Assembly: GCF_010894435.1 (NCBI RefSeq) | Contig: NZ_JAAIXZ010000001.1 | Span: 1,456,322 to 1,520,321 of the forward strand | Direction: 5' to 3' | Origin: Pyxidicoccus trucidator | Lineage (GTDB): Bacteria; Myxococcota; Myxococcia; Myxococcales; Myxococcaceae | DNA: 64,000 nucleotides | Shown here: positions 55,601-63,330 of the stretch, piece after piece | How the letters are laid out: every line of letters begins with the position of its first letter | How positions within the stretch are numbered: the stretch's first letter is position 1 | Notes under the pieces: model-generated | What the model saw: the letters and a program-made list of their open reading frames with translations, nothing else | Told to the model about the DNA's origin: nothing | Databases searched by the model: none | Made by a program: the position numbers and the translations under genes

Positions 55601-56507
55601 CGGAGCCCCAGGAGCACGGGCAGGTCAGCCCCGGGCGGGCCTCCAGCAGCGCCTGGGGCTCCAGGGTGACGCCCTTGACGGCGTGACGCATGGCCTCGAA
55701 AGGAGCCTTCACGGGGCCCGACTCCGACACGTACAACCGCAGCGGGCTCTCCTGAAGGTAGACGGCCGGCGTCGCCTCCAGGGCGCGAGGAGCTACCCAG
55801 GCACGGACACGCTCGCGCTCCCTCTGGAGCGCCTCCACCAGGGGGACCAGGCGGGCGTCCGTGGGTGGAGGGCGTGGAGCGGCGGCCTGCTCCTGCTCCA
55901 GTCCCAGGCGCACCCGCTCCGCCTCCTCCCGCAGGAAGGCCCACGCCGCCTCCTGGAGCGCGGCGTGGTTCCGGCCACCAAGGTGGGCCCTGCCGTCATC
56001 CTGAGCCAGGACCGCGAAGACGAGAGTGTCCGGGAAATGGAGGAGCGTCCCGTGCTGCCTGAGGGACTCGGGCAGGTAGGGCCGGAGCTCCGACACGGGG
56101 GCATTGCCCGCATAGGAGACCTGGTGGTCGCCCAGCCAGGCGCGGAGCGCCGCGTCGGTGGTGGGAGGCTCGGACGCCGAGGCCCTGGAAGGGCTTTGCT
56201 GGAGCCAGGCGAGCCCCACGGCCACGACGTGTTCGCAGACGAACTCCTCGAAGAATCCGGCGCACTCGCAATCGAAGACGTCACCCTCGCCGGTGGCGGA
56301 GATGCGGACTTCGTACGGGCCCCGTTTTCCCGCGGCCACCCGGCCTTCGAGGGTGTCCCCCAACTCCCGAACGGACAGCACGCGCCCACGGGCCAGGAGG
56401 TCGCGCCCCTGTTCATAGAGGCTGTCGCCGGCCTCGTCGCGGAGCGTGTCGTCGGTCAGCCACTGCCGGAGGGTGGAGGTGGACGCGGGGGAGGAGGATT
56501 CGAGCAT
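52638..56507 (-). CDS. SWIM zinc-finger SNF2-family helicase
   Basis: 1289 residues from the ATG at 56507; an ATG at 56537 would add ten atypical residues. Two SWIM-like CxCxnCxH motifs are visible: C80-E-C82...C91-E-H93 and C296-P-C298...C306-V-H308. The C-terminal half is a SNF2 ATPase: K861 in GLGKT, D949-E-A-Q, and the second lobe with DPWWNPAVEDQ and RAHRIGQ. Such proteins remodel or translocate on DNA, with the zinc fingers recognising nucleic acid or partners. It converges on the immunity gene. Whether it works with the fusion helicase is unknown. Confidence 0.92.
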   Translation of the reverse strand: MLESSSPASTSTLRQWLTDDTLRDEAGDSLYEQGRDLLARGRVLSVRELGDTLEGRVAAGKRGPYEVRISATGEGDVFDCECAGFFEEFVCEHVVAVGLAWLQQSPSRASASEPPTTDAALRAWLGDHQVSYAGNAPVSELRPYLPESLRQHGTLLHFPDTLVFAVLAQDDGRAHLGGRNHAALQEAAWAFLREEAERVRLGLEQEQAAAPRPPPTDARLVPLVEALQRERERVRAWVAPRALEATPAVYLQESPLRLYVSESGPVKAPFEAMRHAVKGVTLEPQALLEARPGLTCPCSWGSEARCVHALTALDAVLDVLSRKSSADFNTQLAEQLFVVPGQRILAALETASLAAQAPAASSPADQLTFRLEGATSRSFILRPYVHRLTKKGTLSKGTQVGWRDRSEVRSLLTLPGEQDALALIDAGSALSSSASYMPAPSGGNWTLLLQALRALSHSPRLRLAERPDVPLRVREARLGFTFEEQEDGTLRVRPSIDGTPIRAEDLCPPTREPLSPLPWLLVELEVPRITLVTVPPEARALLTTLGEFGSRLPTSARHSLLSSLAGLEARFPLSLPESLEGTEVAPAPGLLVRLRPVGDEALEGVVLARPLPEAPPQPPGEGPPVVRGHRGRQRVRVCRALEAERAEASALLERLGLPADSHRFTREDVASTLALLEALEPLAGPAVTVEWEERPWKVSRWADLSGLKVRVERGRDWFGVQGGAEVDGERVELAVLLEAVRRGHRYARLGPGRWMRLTEELRERLAPLSDLAHSTRHGLEVSAAAAPALDALAEAGAHVHAPPDWRRLATRVREAQALKVRVPRKLKAELRDYQREGFTWMARLAGWGAGGCLADDMGLGKTLQALALLLHRAGEGPALVVAPTSVGFNWVREAERFAPSLRVHSYREAEREALLDTLGPGDVLVASYGLLVRDAERFAGVSFATLIVDEAQAVKNPDTARARAVRAVKAEARVALTGTPVENSLSELWSLYALLFPGLLGSRESFRERFAAPIERAKDAHARASLARVVRPFLLRRTKAQVARELPARIETVVPVALSEGERRLYDDVRLAALAQLGDAPGPEQRFAMLAALTRLRLAACHPRLVDRDSPLPSSKLERLLELVDTVRAEGGKALVFSQFVKHLALVREALEARGVSMQYLDGQTPPAERQARVEAFQRGEGELFLISLKAGGTGLNLTAADHVIHLDPWWNPAVEDQATDRAHRIGQTKPVTVSRLVSEGTLEEAILALHAEKRELADSLLSEADGAAALSPDQLLALLRFGGEGGVG

Positions 56508-56692
56508 GCGGGAAGCAGAAGCTACCTGCCGGGTCATGAGGAGGCGAGCCCTACCAGTGGGTCACCTCTTCAAACTCCGCGCCCTCTTGCTCCATGTCCA
56601 CCGGGCGACATCCACACCGGGCACGCTCCTCCGCCCCACGAGCAGGCCGGGGAGCGGAGGGGCACCGCCGTGGGGCAGTACCTCCGGGGCGC

Positions 56693-57235
56693 TCAGGCGC
56701 CGAGCACGCCGCGCAGCACTTCCTGGAAGTAGTTGATGCTGCCCGTGTGCGTGGAGAAGTGCCTGGCGGACTGGTGGAGGCGCTCGACGACGGCCTCGAA
56801 CTCCGCCTGGCTGACATCGCGCAGGGACATGTAGAGACGGACCGCGCCCTGGAGGTGGGAGAAGAGCGGGTTGCGGTCGGTGCCGTCAGGGCGACGGAGG
56901 AGGTGGCGGTAGAGCCGCTCGAACTCCTGGTCGGTCTCCGTGTTGCGCGTCGCCCGGCAGTAGCCCGCGGCGGTGGCCTCGATGAGCATGAAGAAGGGCT
57001 CGTACTCGGGAGGCGGAGCCTTGGCGAAGCTCGGGGGCTGCTTGTCGCCCGTCCACAGCTTGGAGATGGGCTGGAGCGTCACGTGCGCCAGCTGCTCGCC
57101 CGCGCGCACCTGGGCGCGCTGGCCCACGGGCAGCACGCGCTTTCCGTCCTCCCACTCCACGGCGACATACAGGCGGTCCGGCTGATCCACCTTCACGCCC
57201 GCCTGCTCCAGCTCCGCCACGGCATTCGCGTCCAT
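56693..57235 (-). CDS. Conserved hypothetical protein
   Basis: 180 residues from the ATG at 57235, with GGAG about 11 bases upstream. It has a beta-rich first third (DRLYVAVEWEDGKRVLPVG) and a helical remainder (QEFERLYRHLLRR). There are no membrane or export signals and no catalytic motif. It lies upstream of the SNF2 gene on the same strand after a 185-base gap. No family was recognised. Confidence 0.6.
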   Translation of the reverse strand: MDANAVAELEQAGVKVDQPDRLYVAVEWEDGKRVLPVGQRAQVRAGEQLAHVTLQPISKLWTGDKQPPSFAKAPPPEYEPFFMLIEATAAGYCRATRNTETDQEFERLYRHLLRRPDGTDRNPLFSHLQGAVRLYMSLRDVSQAEFEAVVERLHQSARHFSTHTGSINYFQEVLRGVLGA

Positions 57236-57332
57236 CGTGTTTCGCTCCTCCGACGACCGCTGCGTATCAGGAGCCGCCCCGGTCCGCCACGAGGTAACCA
57301 TGGGCGCGTCGGTTGCCCGACGCGGGCGGCCA

Positions 57333-58478
57333 TTACCCCCCCACGCCCTCCAGGCGGGAGATGAGCGCGGGCCTGCGGGCGTTCAGCTCCCGGAGGGTAC
57401 GGACCCGTGCCGCGAACTCCGCCGCCCGCCCCTGGCGCCGGGCCACTTCTCCCAGGTCCTTGAGGAGCTGGACACCCGCGTCGTATCCGCCGGGCTTCCG
57501 AGTGGCGAGGTGGGCCTCCACGTCCTTCCAGGCGGCGGCCTCGCGTGCGGCGAGCGTCCGGAGTGCCTTCTCGCGAGCCTCCGCCAGCTCCCGCTCGCGC
57601 CGCGCCTTCTCACGCGCCTGTGCCTGCGCCACGCGCTTCACCTGCGCCTCGTGCCGGACACGAGCGGCCTCGCGCAGCTGGCCTACGGTACGCAGGGAGG
57701 GGAGGGCTGACCCTGCTGGGGCCTGCCCCTGACGAAAGCGCTGGAGCAACTCCGTGCCGAGGAGGGGGTCCTGGCCTTCCATGAGGCGCAGGAGCAGTGC
57801 GTCCTTCTCCTTGAGGGGCAGGGCCTTGACCCAGGCGGCAAGCGCCTCACACGGAGGGGAGAGCCAGGCAGGAGCCGACGCGCTGACGGCGAGCGCCACC
57901 TCGAGCAGGTCCGAGCCGAGGTCGAGGAAGTTGGCGAGGGAGGCCAGGGTACCGGACAGCGGCTTCATTCCGGGAGGCACGGGCGGCTCGACCTCCTCGT
58001 CGTCCAGAGCGCCGGACGCGACCGCGCGAAGCCAGCCGAGGTAGAGACAGCGCGGGTCGCCCGCAAGCAACTCCGAGCGCAGCGGCAACAACGCCGCGAG
58101 TCCTGGCTCGGCCAGGTCGTCCCACTCCCCAGGCTCCTCCTGGACCGCGAAGGTCAGGATGACGTGCTCCCGGGTGGAGCGGAGGGACAGCCCCTGGTCA
58201 TCCGTGAGATAGGGCGCCGCAAGCTTGGGGTCGAAGCGCTTGCGCGGCAGGCGGAGCATGAAGACGCGGGTGCCCCAGTTGGCCGTGTAGACGTGAGCGT
58301 CGAAGTACCGCTCCATCATCTGGTGCGGTGAACCCTTGAAGCTCCCATAGTGGTAGACGTTGGTGAAGCGGGTGGCGGAGATCTCCGCGCGGGTGGACAG
58401 CGCGCGGAGCTCGGCCTGCTCCTTCGAGGTGAGCGGCCTGTCGACTGCCTGGAACTCATAGTATTGGTACTCGCTCAT
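57333..58478 (-). CDS. Conserved hypothetical protein (SEYQYYEFQAVDRPL-type)
   Basis: 381 residues from the ATG at 58478; a GTG three codons earlier is possible. The N-terminal block SEYQYYEFQAVDRPLT and the TNVYHYGSFKGSP motif are shared by a widespread bacterial family of unknown function often located near SWIM/SNF2 genes; that association is from memory. The C-terminal 120 residues are a charged coiled coil (ARRERELAEAREKAL). Cytoplasmic. Its position on the same strand upstream of the SNF2 gene fits the remembered pairing. Confidence 0.7.
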   Translation of the reverse strand: MSEYQYYEFQAVDRPLTSKEQAELRALSTRAEISATRFTNVYHYGSFKGSPHQMMERYFDAHVYTANWGTRVFMLRLPRKRFDPKLAAPYLTDDQGLSLRSTREHVILTFAVQEEPGEWDDLAEPGLAALLPLRSELLAGDPRCLYLGWLRAVASGALDDEEVEPPVPPGMKPLSGTLASLANFLDLGSDLLEVALAVSASAPAWLSPPCEALAAWVKALPLKEKDALLLRLMEGQDPLLGTELLQRFRQGQAPAGSALPSLRTVGQLREAARVRHEAQVKRVAQAQAREKARRERELAEAREKALRTLAAREAAAWKDVEAHLATRKPGGYDAGVQLLKDLGEVARRQGRAAEFAARVRTLRELNARRPALISRLEGVGG

Positions 58479-58554
58479 GCTACCCACAGCGTAGTCCTCG
58501 GGCGATGGGGGGCAAGTTCCGGGCTGGAATGCGCATCTTGAAGTTGCGAGTCGC

Positions 58555-59085
58555 CTACTTCTTCGGCTGAACGTCCACCCGGGCCTGAGCCTGTGACATC
58601 AGGAGAAGCTTCAAGTCACTCAGCCAGGCATCAATGGTCGCCGTCCCCGGACGTATCGCCCTATACGTGGAGGAGGCTTCGGACCGCGACACCAGCTCGA
58701 GCTCGTCCGGACGGGCCTGGATGTGGATCCATGACTGCTCCGGTTCCCGCGACTGCTCGGGATGGACCTGGAACTCCACCTCGTCGTTCACATGAAGAGG
58801 CGTCTTCGACACCGTTACCTTGTCGATGCGAGGCACGTCCTGGCATACAGGCTGGCTCACACGCCGCTCCAGGAAGCCCTGGATGGAGCGAGCGAGGGGC
58901 TCCACTGATGAGCCACTGGTGTCGCGGAGCTCGACGTAGACGTTGTGGAAGAGCCAGAACACCGTCCGGAGCGGCGTGCCGGGTATCTGGACAGAAATCT
59001 CCCCGTCCGGATTCGAGCCGAAGACGATCTGGTCGAAGCCGATCCGCTCCTTGAAATCCTTCAACTTCCGCAGATTGACGAACAT
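58555..59085 (-). CDS. Hypothetical protein
   Basis: 176 residues starting MFVNLRKLKDF at the ATG at 59085, with GGGGGGCTC directly upstream. Codon use is noticeably less GC-biased than in the neighbours. The fold looks alpha/beta with no membrane segment. It lies just beyond the tRNA-Phe terminator on the same strand, so it probably has its own promoter. No family was recognised. Confidence 0.6.
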   Translation of the reverse strand: MFVNLRKLKDFKERIGFDQIVFGSNPDGEISVQIPGTPLRTVFWLFHNVYVELRDTSGSSVEPLARSIQGFLERRVSQPVCQDVPRIDKVTVSKTPLHVNDEVEFQVHPEQSREPEQSWIHIQARPDELELVSRSEASSTYRAIRPGTATIDAWLSDLKLLLMSQAQARVDVQPKK

Positions 59086-59128
59086 GAGCCCCCCAACACG
59101 GTACGGCCCATAGCAGCGCACAAAGACA

Positions 59129-59158
59129 AAGGGCCCTGAACCGGAGTCCAGAGCCCTT
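59129..59158 (-). terminator. Intrinsic terminator of tRNA-Phe
   Basis: On the minus strand a ten-base stem (AAGGGCTCTG / CAGGGCCCTT, one G-T wobble) with a ten-base loop is followed by a T-rich run (TTGTCTTTG). It lies 16 bases past the tRNA 3' end. Stem, loop and T-run make a textbook intrinsic terminator. Confidence 0.8.
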
Positions 59159-59174
59159 CAAGTTCTTCTTTCTG

Positions 59175-59247
59175 TGCCCAGAGCCGGAATCGAACCAGCG
59201 ACACGGGGATTTTCAGTCCCCTGCTCTACCAACTGAGCTATCTGGGC
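59175..59247 (-). tRNA. tRNA-Phe (GAA)
   Basis: 73 bases without encoded CCA. The acceptor arms GCCCAGA/TCTGGGC pair fully, with A73. The D-arm (GCTCAGTTGGTAGAGC), anticodon stem GGGGA/TCCCC around CTGAAAA, and T-loop (GGTTCGATTCC) are all canonical. The anticodon reads GAA, phenylalanine. Confidence 0.97.
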
Positions 59248-59337
59248 GTGTGGGTCGCCGCGAGAAACAGCGCCCTCATAGCGAGCCCATCCCTCACCCG
59301 TCAACATCCATTTTGACGGGCCTCCTGGCCCCGGACA

Positions 59338-60147
59338 TCAGGCCGCCAGGGACATCGCCTCGCCGTCCCAGGGTGTGAGACTCGCGGTGAGCCTCCGGCG
59401 CAGCTTCGCCCTCAGCGCCTGCTCGATCTGCCGGATGCGCACCGCCGTCACTCCGAACCGGCGAGCCAGCAGCTCCGCGCTCGCTCCCTCGTCCACCAGC
59501 ATCCGCTCCTCCACCAGCGCCCGCTCCCGCGCGTCCAGCTCCGGCCAGGCCTCCTCCACGCTCGCCTTCAGCTTCTGCGCCCACTCCGCCCGCTCGAGCA
59601 CCTCTTCCTGCGACGCCCAGTCCGACTCCAGCCCGTCCAGCCGCGTCACCTCCCCGTCCGGCGTCACCGGCGCGTCCAGCGACACGTCCCTCGCCAGCGA
59701 CTCCGACGCCCGCCCCACGTCCTCCTCCCGCTTCCCCAGCGCCTCCGCCAGCCGCTTCTCCACCTCCGGATGGCCCTCCCCCCACCGGGCCTCCAGCCGC
59801 GCCCGCTCCCGCCTCAGCTGGAACACCACCCACGGCGCCCGCCCGCCCGCCATGCTCCAGTTGCGGCCGACGTAGGCACGGATGCGCGCCCGAATCCACT
59901 GGCTCGCGTACACGCCGAAGGGGATGCCCCGGTCCTCGAACCGCCCCGCCGCCTCCATCAACCCCACGTTCCCCTCCGCCACCAGCTCCTCCAGCGGAAG
60001 CCCCGTCCACCGGTACTTCCACGCCAGCCGCTTCACCAACTCCAGGTGCCCCCGCACCCGCGCCTCCACGACTTCGCCCGACGCCAGCTGCACCGACGCC
60101 TCGGACTCAGGGGACTCGCAGGACACGCTCTGGTTGACGGCTTCCAT
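59338..60147 (-). CDS. RpoH-like sigma-70 family factor
   Basis: 269 residues. A perfect ribosome site (GGAGGAGG) precedes the ATG. Region 2 is present (VKRLAWKYRWTGLPLEELV, NVGLMEAAGRFE, IPFGVYASQWIRARIRAYV) and region 4 ends with a helix-turn-helix (ELLARRFGVTAVRIRQIEQ). The N-terminus is short and region 1.1 is missing, so this is a group 3 RpoH/SigB/SigC-like alternative factor, of which myxobacteria have several. It is probably stress- or development-linked; it is divergent from the NhaR-like gene. Confidence 0.9.
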   Translation of the reverse strand: MEAVNQSVSCESPESEASVQLASGEVVEARVRGHLELVKRLAWKYRWTGLPLEELVAEGNVGLMEAAGRFEDRGIPFGVYASQWIRARIRAYVGRNWSMAGGRAPWVVFQLRRERARLEARWGEGHPEVEKRLAEALGKREEDVGRASESLARDVSLDAPVTPDGEVTRLDGLESDWASQEEVLERAEWAQKLKASVEEAWPELDARERALVEERMLVDEGASAELLARRFGVTAVRIRQIEQALRAKLRRRLTASLTPWDGEAMSLAA

Positions 60148-60266
60148 GGACCTCCTCCGGTCAGCCCGCGGAGGAAACCCCCGCGGAACGCAGAGAAACC
60201 TAAAGGTCAGAGGTCCATAAGAAAATGAGGTAGTTTGAACGCAATACTTCGGTTATCTCTATGGGT

Positions 60267-61166
60267 ATGAGCTGGCTCAACTACCACCATCTTCTGTATT
60301 TCTGGACGGTTGCGCGTGCAGGCAGCATCGCCAAGGCAGGCGAGGAATTGCACCTGGCGCAGCCCACCATCAGCAGCCAGCTCAAGCTCCTGGAGGAGTC
60401 GCTCGGCCACAAGCTCTTCGAGCGCCAGGGTCGCAAGCTCGTCCTCACCGACGTGGGCCGCACCGTCATGCGCTACGCGGACGAAATCTTCCGCCTGGGC
60501 AACGAGCTGAAGAGCGTCGTCTCCGGCATGCCCACCGGCCAGCAGCTCCGGCTCAACGTGGGGGTGCTCGACGTCATCCCCAAGCTCGTGGCCGAGCAGC
60601 TCCTCAAGCCCGCGCTCGACGCCGGTCCGTCCCTCCGCATCATCTGCCGCGAGGGTCCCCTGCCCCAGCTCCTCGCCTCGCTCGCCCTGCATGAGCTGGA
60701 CGTCGTCCTGGCCGACGCCCCCAGCTCCGAGCCCGTCAGCGTCCGCTCCTTCAACCACCTGCTCGGCAAGAGCGGCGTGTCCTTCTTCGCCGCCGGCAAG
60801 CTCGTCCAGCTCAAGAAGGACTTCCCCCGCTCGCTGAACGGCGCCCCGGTGCTGCTGCCTTCGAACGAGTCCTCGGTGCGCCGCTCGCTCGAGCTGTGGT
60901 TCGAGCGCCAGGGGCTGCGCCCGCTCATCGCCGGGGACTTCGACGACAGCGCGCTCCTCCAGGCCTTCGGGCAGCGCGGGCACGGCGTCTTCGCCATGCC
61001 CACCGCAATCGAGGCCGAGGTGGAGCGCCAGTTCAACTGCTCCGTCATCGGCCGCACCGACGAAATCGAGACCTGCTTCTACGCCATCACCGTCGAGCGC
61101 AAGCTGCGCCACCCCGCCGTCGTCTCCATCGCCGAGGCGGCCCGCTCGCAAATCTTCGGCGGCTGA
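60267..61166 (+). CDS. nhaR: NhaR-like LysR regulator
   Basis: 299 residues beginning MSWLNYHHLLYFWTVARAGS, the very characteristic start of NhaR proteins; an ATG at 60261 adds two residues. The LysR helix-turn-helix is SIAKAGEELHLAQPTISSQL. The effector domain is full length. In enterobacteria NhaR activates the Na+/H+ antiporter nhaA in response to sodium; no antiporter is in the window. In myxobacteria the role may differ. It shares a 119-base promoter gap with the sigma factor. Confidence 0.85.
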   Translation: MSWLNYHHLLYFWTVARAGSIAKAGEELHLAQPTISSQLKLLEESLGHKLFERQGRKLVLTDVGRTVMRYADEIFRLGNELKSVVSGMPTGQQLRLNVGVLDVIPKLVAEQLLKPALDAGPSLRIICREGPLPQLLASLALHELDVVLADAPSSEPVSVRSFNHLLGKSGVSFFAAGKLVQLKKDFPRSLNGAPVLLPSNESSVRRSLELWFERQGLRPLIAGDFDDSALLQAFGQRGHGVFAMPTAIEAEVERQFNCSVIGRTDEIETCFYAITVERKLRHPAVVSIAEAARSQIFGG

Positions 61167-61178
61167 AGTCCGGCCCGC

Positions 61179-62777
61179 TCACCGCGTCCCGGGCGCGCGG
61201 TACACCTCCGCGCCCGCCACCACGGTGGCCACCACCTGCGCCTCCACCAGCGCCCGGGCGGGGCCCTCCAGCGGGTCCGCGGACAGCGCCACGAAGTCCG
61301 CGTCCAGGCCGGGCACCAGCCGCCCGCGTCGCGACTCCTCGAACGACGCCCACGCCGGGCCCACCGTGAAGCCCTCCAACGCCTCGTGCGCCGTCAGCCG
61401 CTCCTCGGGCCTCCACCCGCCCTCCGGCCTGCCGGTGGCGTCCTGCCGCGTGACGGCCGCGTACAGCCCGGCCAGCACGTCCGGGTTCTCAATCGGGAAG
61501 TCGCTCCCCAGCGCGAGGTGCGCCCCCGCGTCGCGCAGGCTGCGCCACGCGTAGGCGCCCTTCAGCCGCTCGGGCCCCAGCCGCGTCTCCGCCCACGGCA
61601 TGTCGCTGGTGGCGTGGGTGGGCTGCACGCTCGCCACCAGCCCCGCCGCGCCCAGCCGGTGGATGTCCTCCGGCCTCAGAATCTGCGCGTGCTCCACCCG
61701 GTGCCGCAGCGCCTGCGTGCCCGTCTCCGCCGACGCGCGCAGCAGCACGTCCAGCACCAACGTATTGGCACGGTCTCCAATGGCATGGATGCACACCTGG
61801 AAGCCCCTGGCCATGAAGGCCCGGGCCCGCGCCTCCAGCTCCTCCGGCGCCATCAGCAGCAGGCCCCGCTGCCCGGCCTCGTCGCAATAGTCCTCGTGCA
61901 GCGCTGCGCCCCGGCTGCCCAGCGCGCCGTCCGCCAGGAACTTCACCGAGCGCATCGCCAGCATCTGCCCCCGCCACGGTCCCTGCTCCAGGTACGCGTG
62001 TCGCTCCTCGCCCTGCCCCGCCGCCATGGCGTACACGCGCAGCGGCAGCGTGCCGGCCGCGTCCCACTCCTGGAGCAGGCGGAAGGCGTCCAGGTCCATG
62101 CCCGCGTCGTGCACGCCCGTCAGCCCCACCTGCGCGCAGCGCTCCAGCGCCGCCCGCAGGCGCGTCTCCAACTGCTCCCGCGTGGGCGGCGGAATCGCCG
62201 CGGCCACCACGTCCATGGCGTTGTCCACCAGCACGCCCGTGGGCTCGCCCCGCGCGTCCTTCAGGATGCGGCCGCCCTCCGGGTCCGGCGTGTCGCGAGA
62301 GATTCCCGCGCGCCGCAGCGCCTCGCCATTCACCCACGCCGCGTGGTGGTCCACCCGCGTGAGGAACACCGGCGTGGTGGGGAAGTGCGCATCCAGCTCC
62401 GCCCGCCCGGGGAACGCGGCGCCCGGCCACTCGTTCTGGTCCCAGCCCTTTCCCAGCAGCCAGTCCTCCTGGAAGCTGGAGGCCGGAGCCTGGGCCAGCC
62501 GGCGCAGCACCTCGTCCACCGAGGGCGCCTTCTCCAGCCTCGCCGTCGTCAGGCTGCGCCCCAGGCCATGGATGTGCGCGTGCGCGTCCACCAGCCCCGG
62601 CACCACCGTGGCGGGCCCCAGCTCCACCTCGCGCGCTTCCGGCCCCGCCGCGGCCTTCACCTCGGCGCGCGTGCCCACCGCGAGCAGCTTCCCGTCGCGC
62701 ACCGCCAGCGCCCGCGCCATCGGCCGCTCCGCGTCCAGCGTCCACACCCGCTCCGCCAGGTAGACCGTGGTCTCCAC
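61179..62777 (-). CDS. Amidohydrolase family 3 (YtcJ-like)
   Basis: 532 residues, with a GTG start supported by GGAGGGAGCACG. The metal motif HAHIHG appears near residue 65, followed by RVDHHAAWVN, CIHAIGDRAN, RHRVEHAQ and LGSDFPIE, which supply the histidines and aspartate of the binuclear site in YtcJ-like amidohydrolases. It should hydrolyse an amide or imide bond of an unknown substrate in the cytoplasm. It converges on nhaR with 12 bases between stops. Confidence 0.9.
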   Translation of the reverse strand: METTVYLAERVWTLDAERPMARALAVRDGKLLAVGTRAEVKAAAGPEAREVELGPATVVPGLVDAHAHIHGLGRSLTTARLEKAPSVDEVLRRLAQAPASSFQEDWLLGKGWDQNEWPGAAFPGRAELDAHFPTTPVFLTRVDHHAAWVNGEALRRAGISRDTPDPEGGRILKDARGEPTGVLVDNAMDVVAAAIPPPTREQLETRLRAALERCAQVGLTGVHDAGMDLDAFRLLQEWDAAGTLPLRVYAMAAGQGEERHAYLEQGPWRGQMLAMRSVKFLADGALGSRGAALHEDYCDEAGQRGLLLMAPEELEARARAFMARGFQVCIHAIGDRANTLVLDVLLRASAETGTQALRHRVEHAQILRPEDIHRLGAAGLVASVQPTHATSDMPWAETRLGPERLKGAYAWRSLRDAGAHLALGSDFPIENPDVLAGLYAAVTRQDATGRPEGGWRPEERLTAHEALEGFTVGPAWASFEESRRGRLVPGLDADFVALSADPLEGPARALVEAQVVATVVAGAEVYRAPGTR

Positions 62778-62897
62778 CGTGCTCCCTCCGTCTGTCCGTC
62801 AGCGCACCCGGGCCCTGTCACCCCGGCGCCGCGCGAACTGTGCGCGAGCCGGGCAGAGGTGTCACGGGCGGGGTGCGCGCGGTGAGGACCGGAGAGG

Positions 62898-63110
62898 CTA
62901 TTCCGCGTACGACGGCCCGCCGGTGCCGCCATCGACATCGGGCAGGGGCCCGGCGGGCCCGGCGGGCTCGGCCGGCACGGTCTGGATGGGCTCGCGCATC
63001 TGGTCCGGCCCCGCGAGGGGCTCCTGGTCCTCCGCCCCGGGCGGCTGCGTCGTCTTGCAGGCAAGCGGCACGGCGACCAGACACAGGGCGATGAGAACGA
63101 CGCGACGCAT
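62898..63110 (-). CDS. Small lipoprotein
   Basis: 70 residues. A short signal with lipobox VPLAC and the GGAGG ribosome site just before the ATG are clear. The mature part (about 52 residues) is Pro/Gly/Glu-rich and probably disordered. Many myxobacterial small lipoproteins look like this; none has a known role. Confidence 0.65.
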   Translation of the reverse strand: MRRVVLIALCLVAVPLACKTTQPPGAEDQEPLAGPDQMREPIQTVPAEPAGPAGPLPDVDGGTGGPSYAE

Positions 63111-63330
63111 GGAGCCTCCAAGTCAGGTTGAGGGCCGGACCCTAGGGAGCACGCCCTCCAGGGACAATCTGCGGCGTGGACCCAACGTCCACCACCGGAT
63201 GCACGTCCCGCCAGGCAGGCCCTCCCTCCACGCTCCGGACACCGGCCCACCGCCGGAAGTCACCGGAAGCCTTTCCGCACCATGACCACCGTTGCCTCGG
63301 GAAGCACCTTCCTTTCCGGGAGCAGGAGAC

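Noticed and set aside
53743-55944. 733-codon open frame on the minus strand within the SNF2 gene
   Set aside because: It is in another frame of the same strand as the SNF2 helicase, whose helicase motifs fix the true frame.
59129-59158. Hairpin as a riboswitch or attenuator for the downstream gene
   Set aside because: Its stem and T-run placed 16 bases after the tRNA 3' end are fully explained as the tRNA terminator.
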